From positions 1,242,001 to 1,306,000 of the forward strand of contig NC_051099.1 in assembly GCF_901709675.1 (NCBI RefSeq): a stretch of 64,000 nt of DNA, given 5' to 3'. The DNA is from Syngnathus acus (lineage: Eukaryota; Chordata; Actinopteri; Syngnathiformes; Syngnathidae). The translations under genes and the position numbers were made by a program. Each line of letters starts with the position of its first letter. The first letter of the stretch is position 1. The notes under the pieces were generated by a model. The model was not told where the DNA came from and did no database searches. It saw nothing but the letters and a program-made list of their open reading frames with translations. Positions 47,873-59,814 of the stretch are shown in pieces.

Positions 47873-48091
47873 TTGAGCACTGAGCCATTAGAGGTTTGCC
47901 CCTCATTCATACGACGTGAATCCTTTTATGCCAAAGGTGTTGACATGAAAGAGCGAGTTTATTTAGTTGGCCGTTTCAGACGGCCGCGTTGTTTCCAAGG
48001 GAACGGCTATGATGAGCGTTGTTTTGCCGCCGCAGCCGTTGAATTGGAGGGCATTACTCGTCGTTATGGTCTGAAATTGGCTGGGATATAA
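47873..48091 (+). other. CpG-containing open segment with hairpin; possible conserved element
   Basis: A 72-codon frame, whose second half reads MKERVYLVGRFRRPRCFQGN and then GYDERCFAAAAVELEGITRR, stays open through an area with more CG than its surroundings. It has no recognised family and no splice site in frame. GGCCGT-TTCAG-ACGGCC (47969-47985) is a perfect 6-bp hairpin. Density of non-repetitive, CG-containing sequence suggests a conserved non-coding element as much as a small exon; conservation cannot be read from one genome. Confidence 0.2.
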
Positions 48092-51000
48092 CAGGATAAC
48101 ATCTAATCTCTTCAATTAGACCCAGTGGGGGGGCTTCCCACTGTGTATGTGTGTGTATATTAGCTTTCATCATTTTTATGTGTTTGTGTGTGAAAGAATA
48201 TATGCTTCAGACAGCACTTATTTATATCGTGAGAATATTTATATATTTATATTAATACAATATGTATATCTATCTTCATGTATCTTCCACTAATTATGAA
48301 GCATGGCGGCACCGAATGAACATCAAAAGACTTTTGTTCCATCTTCTGTAGAGTTCTTTAATCATGAATCACCCTTTCCAACCATTAATGTCTTTTTTTG
48401 CACACACTGCAATGGCCATGGAGGTACATATTCAATACTCTTTGTGTTAGCATACATAATGCATACCTGTCTACACTCAGCCCTCCTCAAAGTGTTGCAC
48501 TTCAACTGATTTCCTCTCTCATTTGTCCTTTTCTGCCCATTCCATCTGTCCCGAGGCTCAAAATTGTGTTCCACTCATCTCTCGTGAGGCGTTATTCTCA
48601 CTTTGTCACTCGGGCGCTCTCATCACTTTAGTACGAGCAAAAATGCTACTCTAACCGAGCAATTGAGGGGACCGTATATCAACTCAGACCTGCAGCCTGC
48701 TTCCATATTAGAGTCTGTCTCTTGCAAAGATTCTTATTGTGTTTATTTGGCCTGGGAATTGGCCAATGATATGTTTAATGCTCTAAAAGTGGGCCCTGAC
48801 AATACACTGCTCTTTTTATGCCTCTAGATACCTTAGCAGTAAGGTGATATGCTGCCAGAATACAAAGCAGGCTTTTTTTTTTTGTGGGTCAAGTTCGAAT
48901 GTCATGACGACACCTCCTGAGACAACCACCGGGGATAGTCTTTGGCTCAAGTGTACTCCAAAGTAGCTGAGGCTTTGCGTCATGGACATTTGTGCTTTTT
49001 TTTTTAGCCCACTGTGGATATTTAACTATTTTCGGCTCATGTTTTGGCAGCATTGTAAACAATTTCTTTTCAATTTGAATTGAATTTTTTGTTGAATCAT
49101 GACACACCTGAGATAGTCACAACAATAGATAGATGATTTATTTTTTATAAATAATGATAAAAAATACCCTTTAACACGTGGACAGTATTAGGCAGATACT
49201 GTACACGTTGTGTGCGTGTGTGTGTACATGTGTGTATGTGCTCACTCACATCCACTTGCTCTCTTAGCTACTCTCCAAATCAATACTTCACATTCTCCAG
49301 GGCTTCCTTGGCCTGTTATTGAAACAGTTATGAATTCTAAAAACTCAGCTCACTGACTCTCTGACCCTGAAAAATGCCCGGTGAAAAAAGATGGAGGCTG
49401 GCACCAGTACGAAGCCCCTGCCTCCCGCAACCTTTGTCAAGAAATGCGGAATGACTGTTCAGAAAAAAAAATCAAAATAAAAGTGATGCCTTTCAGTGCT
49501 TTTAATATTTGATTCTGTTAGATGACCTCAATTCCCAAAAGGTCCACGAAAGAAAAGTCTCATTTCAAAATGAGATGTGCAGGATCGACGATAAAAATAA
49601 ACTTTGCAATGCATTCAGATGGCCTTCATTTGAAGATAGTGCCCTTAAAGTTACTTAATATTTAATTACAAGTTTCCAGCCTGTTTTTTGCATTGCATGA
49701 AATAAATACCCAATGTCAAAGGGAAAAAAATCTATTAATCGATGGAATAATTGATTCCAATAAGATTAGCTTTAGTCTTCATTTAAAATGACCTATCATT
49801 GGTTCAATAATAATTTTATGTCGCAAAAGTGGTATAAGTTACTTGGTATAAGTATCGATGAGTTGAGTACTGTAAAAAAGTGCCCTCAGGCCAGACGACA
49901 CTGTGGCTGTCAAAATGTCATCTGCAGCAATGGTCAGAGGCTTACATATGAGTAAATTCTGGTTTCACCGTGTGCTGCAGCAAGACGGAGTTTAGTTTAT
50001 GGTGAACTGACAGAATCACAATCATCCCTGCCAAGTAAGTCATTATTATGCCTCTTCACCTTTGCTTTAGATGGAATAAAGAAGTCATGCATTTCACAAG
50101 CAGATCATTAAACATACTGTTTGCAGGCAGCCGCCTTGTGTTGCTGTGTGATCATCAAATATACTGTGCCTACATTCCGTGTGCGTTGGTGTGTGTTTGT
50201 CTTTACTCATAAATGTGTGTGTGTGTGTTGTGCACACACACGCCTAGCGTGGCTCGCTAGTTTGCCAGATAAGAGAAGCAGTGGGAAGCCTATGAAAACT
50301 TAATGTTAAGCTTCACATTTAAAAGGAAGTGCATTAGGAAGCAGCACAGTCTCCTCACAGCATCCCTCCTCCCCAGCTCGGAGACCCCCCCCCCGTCAGA
50401 TCCCACACAAAACCACTGACCCCCAACTAGCCACTTATACTCAGTCCCCCACCACCCGCCGACATCTTACAGTCATACGATTCAGCCCCGAATGAATGAA
50501 TAACAATATTTTGTGGGGGATTTTCTCTGCTCGGGTTATCATATGTAATGCGGATGAAGAGAAATGGACTATTTTGAAGAGACTGAAAGATATGTGGAAT
50601 CAACTATAGCTTGACAATCTTCTGTACAGCTTTTTCATTGAAAAACAAATCAGCAGATGGTTATTTGAAATCTAGAAATTTTATGAATGAAATAAAATGT
50701 CAAATATTTATAATTGTACCTGGTCATGTGACCCTTTCCACTAGAATGTCAGCCCAAGAATTTTAAATTGGATCATCAGCAAACTGCACACATTCTTAAA
50801 TACCCCCTTCCTCATTTCCCAACACTGGTAATTGTACCATTCAGAACAAATGCTCGGGAAATTGGTTAAAAACTGAATCTGGCTAACACAGTAAAGAAAA
50901 CACAGCTTCTGTGGCAGAGCTTTTGAAAAGAATTAATAATGCATAAGGCCACCACATTACTGCACTAAAGAAGAGAAGAGTTGACATGGTCACACAGTGA

Positions 51001-53280
51001 ATATTTCTTGTACTTTAGAGGCTGGAAACACATTCTGCATAATAGAATAATGGACCCTATTATTTGGTTTCAATTTTCCTCCAAGCGTCGCACTGAACTT
51101 TCATTACTATGATAGGAACTAATGGAACAAAAAGTAATAGATTCAGAATGTCAAACTGACCTGTAATAACCGTACAGGCAATGTTTGAGTGCCATTTTAA
51201 TTCTTTTAGTATAAAAGTATTTAAAAAAAAAAAAAAAAAAGTTGACCACTGTTAACATTACCAATGCAATTTGCTAAATTCAATGATAAACTAGATAATA
51301 ACTAGATTAAAAAATATATATTTAAAAAAAAAGTGTGACCAAGATGTGCCTTTTGCATATCACAATGCCACCAGATTGACTCCAATTCTGAATTGTAAGA
51401 CTTAAGAAGCATTCCCTTACACAATCCAGTTTTGTCAGGATAATTAGCTCCGGAAGTTGTCTTGTCCAATATAAAAGCTAAAGAAGAGCTAATGAAGTCC
51501 GAACAAACTAGCCATTAGAAGCCAGTGTAATTAATTAGGTACCCAATCTATTTAAATTGGTGGCATGTTGGCTGGCGTAAGATGTTTCAGAGCACCTTGA
51601 TGGAGGCTGTTTTGAAGCTTTGAGAGTTTCTCCATCAGTCACGCAGACGCAAACCATTACAAGCTGGCAGGCACTCATCACTGCCTTCGTCCTGCATCTC
51701 AGCCTCTCGTTCGTTCGCACGCCGTCGCCGTGCTTCATTAGACAACAAAAGCTCGTTGGAGGCATGTCACAAAGCTAATTTGCGACACGTGGCTACTATC
51801 TCTTTGAAACCGTATCACACATCGAGTGTCGGGGCCGCCAATGAGTCAAGCTGGGAGGAAAACAGCTCGCTACTTAGATCCCATTAGGTGCTTTTTGCGC
51901 CACTTTGGATCATCCGTTTATTTGCTTTTTGAGAAACATTGTTTAAGAGGAGTGCTTGCGGAAATGCCATCCTCCGATTTCTATCCAAGTGATCTTGATT
52001 ATAGTCACGGTCATTTATTCGAGTGTAACAGCAGCTTTTAATTGTTTGATTGCTAAGACCGGTTCCTCTTTCTTCTCCTAATTGCTATTTTGCTGCTGAT
52101 TTAAACCTCATTTGCTTTAACCACACTCACCATTTGTTAAATATTACATTTGTTGCCAGGCATCATGGGCAGAACTGCGATGGAGTCAACAGGGGAAAAA
52201 TCATTCAGCTCACTAAGCATCCAGTCCTATCCTCTATAGCGCTCGGCAGATCCTCTTCTTCCTTTGGATCACCCCATCCGTAACCTTTTGACCTTCACTG
52301 CTTCCGCTACTTTATTGTGCTATACCTCTCTGTTGTGAGTGAGTAGCAGCAGGTGTCCCAGGCATAGTAAATAAAACATCCTTCCTCTATTGGTGAAATA
52401 CTGAAAAGGTGCATGTCTTGCCAGAGGCAGGGGGTTTAGGGCCCGAGGGGTGATGATTACAGAAATAGACTGGGCACGGTTTAATGTACAGTCTGTGTAT
52501 GTGCACTCAAAAAATGGCACTCAAAGATGTGCACGATAGGATGGAAAAGAAAATTAAATCAGTATTTGGTGATGATCATGTAAAACTATGGAACCCGACT
52601 GAGAGAATTACTGTTCTTGGATCGTACCACTCACTTGAATGAAGCAAAAAAGAATCCAGTCCCAAAATAGTCCAATGCTCTTGGTGTCATTCACAGCATG
52701 TCTTAGTGCTCTATATTATCTCTTGCTGCCATTTCAAATCCCTCTCCCCCCTTTTCTCTCCGGTAAAAAAAAAGTATCCCCTACCCCCGTATTATCTGAT
52801 CTCCCACTCACCTCCACACCTGTCCATCTCCCAGTCACATCCCCCTCTGGATACCCAGATCAGCCAACTCCTGCCTTTGTTCCCCTCCACAGTGTCTCAC
52901 TCGTCTCACTTTTCCAGCTCCCCGTCTCCCAGATTGTGACCCCGCCTGTCCCCTGCTTCCTGTCTACCTGTCCCCTGATTTGATTTGTTTACTTCACCTT
53001 GACTGACCACCTCCCACTCCTGTGCATATTTTAGTTGTGCATACACAATGTAGTTTGACTCTGAGTTCTGACTGTTTTGTCACTTCTTTGTCCGAATGTG
53101 TAATTTAGGCAAGCACCTCCTACGCATCGCCACAGGACTACATACACTAATTACTGCTGTTAACACTGACACCAAAGGACAGTTATGTGCAAAACCCACA
53201 TTAGATTCCTTGGCCATCTATTCTAGTAGCCTCCTCTTAAAGATTCTTTCATATTTTTGCAGGGACGTGCAATGCATCAC
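48092..53280. other. Non-coding stretch, no gene recognised
   Basis: Imperfect GT runs at 48143-48158, 49209-49240 and 50210-50230, the last running into its own complement (TGTGTTGTGCACACACA). An A run at 51223-51240. A less AT-rich, repeat-free block at about 51535-52040 with TTAATTAGG at its edge could be a conserved element. A strongly C/T-rich block at 52735-52980 gives frames on the + strand that are only translations of pyrimidine-rich sequence. Confidence 0.55.
51223..51240. repeat. Poly(A) run, 18 bases
   Basis: Uninterrupted A run; the 200 bases before it show no SINE or LINE body. Confidence 0.95.
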
Positions 53281-53540
53281 TCCGATAAAATACGATTCAA
53301 TATGCGTCTCGATGGGTGGGGTTTGATTTTAAAGTGGAACGATTCGATTCAGCGGGATTACGAGGAATGAGTTTTTTGTTATTTTTTTAAACGAATGACC
53401 TTGTCAGTATTGTAAATGTGGCATTTCTTTCAAAGATATATATTTCAATATAATACGATTCTATCTCAATCCACTTTGAAGGGGAATAATTCGGTTTGAT
53501 ACGCCCCCACATCGATGGATTTTGCAGTTCAAATCGTTTG
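53281..53540. mobile_element. Possible diverged non-autonomous element (TACGATTC type)
   Basis: AAAATACGATTCAATATGCG near the left and AATATAATACGATTCTATCT in the middle repeat the same word. TCGATGGGTGGGG (near 53309) is roughly complementary to CCCCCACATCGATGG near 53505-53519, giving weak inverted ends. GATTCGATTC-type sequence is common in old fish repeats. Too diverged to classify. Confidence 0.28.
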
Positions 53541-56500
53541 TTTCAAATCTAGTATTTTGTATGAAAGGTGACACAACAATAATCTTAATCCCTTATCATT
53601 CATTATAGAAGTCATATTGTGAGTTTGAGTGACATAAACTGCTGTTGTCAGCACAGACTAGAAGGATAGCTAATGATGCACGATGTGATGTTGCAGGACA
53701 GGGGTCGTGGTCCACAGTCAAAATGGAAGTCATTAAAGCTTTTATCCATTAGTAGGAGTCGACTGGCATGAATTAGCAAACAGCTGCAAGCTGGAGACAA
53801 TCAAGGCCTGTCAAGAGCCAAACTGAACTGGTCATTTCTTGGACTTGCCTGTTTTTAATTCCTCATGCTTTTCCTTCGCTCTTTCGTCAGTGTGGAGCAC
53901 CACTGAATAAATGTTTCCTAATTGTGGCACTCGTGAGACGTTAAAGCGATGCCTCTTTGTCAAGCATCCCCAAGTTCAGGAGATCTTGGAGGGAACATGA
54001 TTTGAGTACAGATTTCACTTGCCATACTTGTTTGTCATGCAAAGACTGACAGGCTGATTTGTGTTTGCATGATATAGCATGTGTTGAACAGCTGACACGC
54101 ATGGAGCCCGCAATAGTCATTATGGAATTGATTACAAAGAGATTTAGAACAAAGCCGATTGCTGTCTGATTCAGATTAGCTTTTAATTCAATTTGCATTT
54201 GGAATCAATTTGTAAAATGGTATGAATTTGACATTTTCTGAAACACTTCAATCATTTCCAATAATTTTAGCTTGTTTATCGATTTACTTTTTCTTCACGA
54301 GTAACAGTGTGTAAAAGGATGGCTGATGCTATGTATGCACTTAACCCTGAAGAGGACTTCCAGTCATCCTTGGTCCGACCAAGTTTAAGTGGCAGCAGAG
54401 GCACTTGAGCAAAGTTTAGATAAAAACGCTCAACTGCCACTTTAAAGTAAAGTACTATGCTATGGCAATAGCCAATTGTTTTGTTTTTTTGGGGTTCTTG
54501 ACAAGTACTGACATAAGTGTGGCGAGTGTAGGCTGGAAGTGACTGTGATGAAGAACACGGCGAGCCCATCACGAAACTGTCTAAGGCCGCTTAGCCTTTC
54601 CATCGTCCCGAGAGAGTGGAGGAAATGACATTCTCTGTTCAGCGCCACTCTTCCCCACCAGTAGCAGAATAGAAGTGCAGGCACTGCCAAAGATGTTGCT
54701 GATGCCAGTTACAGTCAGTGCAGATAGAATTGCTTTGGAATGCGACTTTTTAAGAATTGATTACATTTCCCGCTCTCGCGCTGACAAGTTTACTTTTCTT
54801 CTTCACTGATGCGAGCTTTCACCCTCTTAGATCAATGTGTGTATGCAAATGCACAGTGTCCATTAGTGTGTGTTTGCCATCACACACACTCTAAACCCTC
54901 TTATCCCTCCTCTGAGGGCACAGCTTAGTGTAAACAAAGGGGAGCGGCAGAGGGAATTATCGTCAATCCGGGGGAGATCTGCGAGTCATTTACAAAACAT
55001 AATTCATTTCAAGCATATTATCCCCACCAAAAAATTAATGGACTTAAACACTGTTGACAGATTATGACACATCACAGTCCATTAAATGCTAATGAACTCT
55101 GGGGTGTCACTGTCGTTTGCTATAACAGTTTTTAATCTCATCTTGGAATCCTTGAAAAGTTATTCTTGATATTCTCCGTTTTTTCTGTTGTAAGTTGAAA
55201 AGTGACGGTTTAGTGGACCGCTCTGTCTCTCTCTCTCGCTCAGCTTTTGCTGCCTTTAAATGTTTTGTTGAAACAAGGCACTTGAAGATTTTAATGCGGA
55301 AAAGCACTTTTGATAACGCTTGGCGCATCGCTCTACAGCGATGTGAAACAATGTTATCCCACCTGGTGTTGATTCTGAGTCGCTCCCTGAGTGTGGACGT
55401 TTGTGTATGGCTTTGACCTTATCAGTGATGGATTACTGCAGACACACAACACAGTGTGCTCCATCGTCAGACCAGACTGTGAAGCCAAAAAAGGAAGCAT
55501 TGTTTCACATTCACCAACATGTCATCCATTTGTTTACATCCCGTGCACTTTAAGTCTAACTAATGTTTTGTCTTTTCCCATTTTGTCTTTCATTCCCGGC
55601 TGGTCGCTTGACTGCCATCTGACTCATGACTCCTCATCATCAGGTAAGCACACAATTTCCTGTTTGTCACATTTGTTGTGTTGGTCCTTCACCTTTAACC
55701 ATTGTATGTAACTACAATTCTTTCAAAATCACAATTTTCAAAGCTATAATTGTAGACTTAATTGAGCAAACCTATTATGAGTGTATTTTCCTATTTCCTG
55801 AACACATACTGTACATTCACTTGTAGCCAAATGTTGGCGGCTTCTAAAGATGCACAGTGCATAATTAGTTTGAAGTTAGCAGGAAGCTTTGAGGGACCCT
55901 GTCACTTGCTGTAGCTGCGCTAAATTATCGGTAATGGCCAATAATAAACAGCCAACATATACGGATGCTTGCTAATGTAAGCAGAACGCAAGATACTGCG
56001 TCATTTTAATGGCGTCCCAAATGGACAATGCTGCCTCAGAGCGCACCGGGAACAAAAAGCCACCGAGGCTTTATCACTTCAAACTACACGCGTTCCTGGG
56101 AGATTTGCCTCATAAGATCCCACTGTAGAATTCAATCCCTTGAAAATCGGATATTTGCCCAGCGTCGGCAGTTTTAACTGTTCAGTGGACAGCTTCGGTG
56201 CATGACAAGTGACATTATAGTTGCGGGTAACGTCTCACATTATATCATAGACTTCCTTCGTGGCTATTCCCAGGCACTCACTTTTTCCATCTCCAGCTTT
56301 ACTGCTGAACTGGGTCTGACAGTCAACTTTTTTTTTTTCTCCCCCCAAATGAGCCCCTGTTCTAGCCGACATGCACTTTTCCCACTCACAGCGTCATTTA
56401 GCCTCAGCCAACATGGTCGCATTAGTACTCAAGTAGGCAGGTCGGGATTAGAGCGTTATATTGTAGTACTGTGGGGGCGAGCTGATCTGCAGAGTTAGCA

Positions 56501-59432
56501 TTGAATAATCAGTGCAGGAAGACAAGGACAAAATGACGTTGCTTGTCATGATAATCATAATAAAAGAGTTTTTGTAGGTCGGTTCTTACGACCACTGACA
56601 CTAAGGTACAAATCGATCAATGAAGGTCAATGATTGCTTTGTAGTACATCAAACGGATTGTTAGAGGCAATTAAAAATCAAGTCTGAGCTTCGAGTAGTG
56701 AAAAAGATCGGTGCGTTCACGCCACCCTCAGGGACAATGGAATCTTTGGGGGCCAGTCGGCGATCGGTCTGTCTGGCCGGAGGATTGTAGGTTGAAGTCT
56801 CTTTGCAAATAGACGTTGACAGATTGACATGTTGATGGAGTGAGTCAAGATCGCTACACATAGATTCGAGAAATAGTTTCCAAATCTGGACAGCCAGATT
56901 TGCTGAAATGATTGTGTTTGACCTTTGAGGTTTGATTTGTGAAGTCATTCTGACAGAAGTTGAGAATATAGTAAACATGTTATATTTGCAGAGTAGGGGA
57001 AAAGACATTAGACAAACTATGTGTCACTGTTCTGTGAATCCAATTTGCTTTGTTTCACCCGCAGCCTTGACAATGCTGCACTGTTTTTTTCTCTTCTCTT
57101 TCTAAAAGTTCTTCCAATTATTGCACCAGAGCATAGTTCTCCACTGTTAATATGCGACTGACATAAAGCTAAGCAATGTGCGCCGCACAGAAATAAGCTG
57201 CTCGTCAATGCTCGGGATGCTGATTAATCATTCATATCATACAACACCAAGGGTGGCAAGTGACAAATGAAGTTTGTTTGATGTTCCCAGTTTCACCATA
57301 TTGACATTGTAATACTCGGAGCATTGCGCAGTCAGTATATAATGCAAGGCGTACTTAGCGCTCGGTATAATTCAGCATCGAAGCATCGGCTGGCAGCACC
57401 GGGTCGCTCATTACTCGTCAGCCCATTTGCCAGCTGCCTCATCATTACATGTCCGTCTCCCCTAGTGGCCTCTGTCACTCAAACGGTGTGAGAAGGAGTT
57501 CAATTCATGTTTGTTCGATGTCAATCTGTTTTGCTCCGACTAATGGCTTGTATACAGACTGTGAATAACACTTAACAAATCTTCCATTAAGAATTATAAT
57601 TTACAAACGTGTCATCAATAGTTTTTGAACATACTTGCGAATGTTTTATGCTCGTTTTGCACCTTTGTTGACGTTCTGAAGCAATAGACGTCACGAATAA
57701 AAATAGAACCATCATAGTCCAAATATTGATCGCCGCAGTCATTTTTTAAAATTAATTAACACTCATACAAAGTTAATGCCATTCCTGTTTCAACAGCTTG
57801 TTTTTAACCATGCAACATCCCATCCAAAGGTCATTTCAGCACATCAGCATGCCAAGTGATGCTTTACTAGCGCACCGCCGTCTCTGGCAAATTAAAGGCT
57901 GCAGATGGAACAGCCTTCAGCTGGCTGTAGGGAGTGAAAATCTCAACAAGGAAAATACAGCCTGGACGCAATTATGCTATTGTGAGAAGACATTTTCGAT
58001 GTGGAAAATGTATGAAATAATATCTCCTTTTTGTATTGAAAGTTTTTGAACAAATCGGATGTAGCCAGTGAAATGTGTCCATTCAACAGTAGTCGCCTTA
58101 ATAGTTATTGAGAAGTTTTGCTCAAGTAAAGAAGAGATTTTCATATTTTGGAGTAAATAGAGGAGGACATCTTCAAGGTCTATTCATGTTCTATTCAATT
58201 CCTTAAATCCACCTATTGGTAAATCTCAGTTAATAGGTAATTAAGCATTTCAGTGGAATGATAGAATATCTCTTTGGGTGTTCTAAACTCACAGCGGAAG
58301 CTCAAGCGTATGCGTGGCGGGTAATGGCACAGCTGACGACACCCAAGCCAAGGCAGATGTGTGGGGAGAAGGAAGAAGGGAAGTTATCTCCATACCAGAT
58401 GGAAGAGCAGTTGGCAGCTCTCTCATTACAGTGGCGATGCTATTTTCTTCTCCTTCTTTTTCCATGGCAGCCACACATGCTTAAAATCACACTTCCCCAG
58501 TCCATCGTCGAGAGCACTCTCATCAGTAGCGAAGAGGGAAAGAATAATAGCAACAGTCGGAGTTGAAGGATGCTTATGTCGTATAAATGTGGATTGTGAC
58601 TTTTGGATCAATTCTGCCAGATTCTTCTTATAAGCCAGCCGTCTTACTGTGTATATACACAGAGGAGCTGCTCTAAATAAAGTGTGACACAGTGAAGAAC
58701 TTGCCCACCTTTGATCCAGGCAACAGCCGCAGCAGGCCAAAAGCTATTTAACACATCATGGATACCACCAAAGGAAGAGAGCTTTATGGTCCCTTTGGAC
58801 TCAGGCCAGGGCAGTATGCAGGACACTCGAGTTAGAAAATAGCAGCTACACCTTGTAAAATCCACTAAGATCTCGGGATGGGAACAATAATTGATTGTGT
58901 GACATTGATTGTGTCTTTGAAGCAATTGAGGCAAAATGGAGGCTACGACTTGGCTGTAGAGGTCCCGTTGAGCCGATGTGTACACCCGTTTTGCCCCTTT
59001 CGTTCGGTTGTACAGATGAAACAGTGGAAACAGTCATATTAATACCACTGTGACTTTTTCACAAATGATATGGTGTGACAAAATGTGTCATAGCGGTACA
59101 ATACACAATTGTTTTCTTTGCTATTCACATGTTTTTTTCTTTTTTCTTGATTTGATCCGTTTTTGAATAAGCAATCTTGATAAGCTCTATTAGCCTGTCA
59201 AACTCTAGCTGTAACTGCAAGGTGACAGTGTGTCGACGCTGAATAATGTTCTCTAATCCAAACACACTCGTCCGCATTGTACGGCAGATACGTCAGTCAA
59301 ATCGAAATTATACACCAGCGGGTTATTGTCAAACGTTGAGGTGATATGATGCGCTGTAACACATTTTGAAACACCTTTCAGCTGGGAGTTAACTTCTTGT
59401 CATCATTATCAATCAAAAGTGTTTTATTGTAG
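53541..59432. other. Long non-coding stretch, no gene recognised
   Basis: No coding frame with support in nearly 6 kb; frames at 55391-55711 and 56661-57008 are unremarkable. An octamer ATGCAAAT lies near 54844. A recursive-type site at 55643/55644 is listed separately. A pyrimidine run at 57084-57102 ends in AAAAG with no partner donor. Confidence 0.5.
55620..55652 (+). other. Recursive-splice-type site (CATCATCAG|GTAAGC)
   Basis: GACTCCTCATCATCAG then GTAAGCAC, junction 55643/55644. The donor half is strong. The tract before it is only moderately pyrimidine-rich, although T/C-rich sequence lies further up (55565-55600). It could also be the donor of an unrecognised exon: the frame reading SFIPGWSLDCHLTHDSSSSG ends here. 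Confidence 0.18.
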
Positions 59433-59814
59433 ATAAAGGAGAGCTCGGTGGGGCACTGGGTAGCACGTCCGCCTCTCAGTTAGGAGGGTGCGGGTTCGAT
59501 TCCACCTCCGGCCCTCCCTGTGTGGAGTTTGCATGTTCTCCCCGGGCCCGCGTGGGTTTTCTCCGGGCACTCCGGTTTCCTCCCACATCCCAAAAACATG
59601 CTTGGTAGGCCGATTGAAGACTCCAAATTGTCCCTAGGTGTGAGTGTGAGTGCGAATGGTTGTTTGTTTCTGTGTGCCCTGCGATTGGCTGGCAACCGGT
59701 TCAGGGTGTCCCCCGCCTACTGCCCGGTGACGGCTGGGATAGGCTCCAGCGCACCCGCGACCCCCGTGGGGACTAAGTGGTTCAGAAAATGGATGGATGG
59801 ATATAAAGGAGAGC
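59433..59814 (+). mobile_element. Full-length tRNA-derived SINE with LINE-type tail and target-site duplication
   Basis: The body 59445-59802 (about 358 bp) lies between two exact copies of ATAAAGGAGAGC (59433-59444 and 59803-59814), a 12-bp target-site duplication. The head is tRNA-like: an A-box-like AGCTCGGTGG at 59442-59451 and a perfect B box GGTTCGATTCC at 59493-59503, the internal promoter of RNA polymerase III. The middle and tail (GTTTGCATGTTCTCCCCGGG, TCCTCCCAC, GGGATAGGCTCCAGCGC, AGAAAATGGATGGATGG) form a sequence very common in bony fish, thought to be borrowed from the 3' end of a partner LINE that copies it. The intact duplication indicates a comparatively recent insertion. Frames inside it are not genes. 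Confidence 0.92.
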
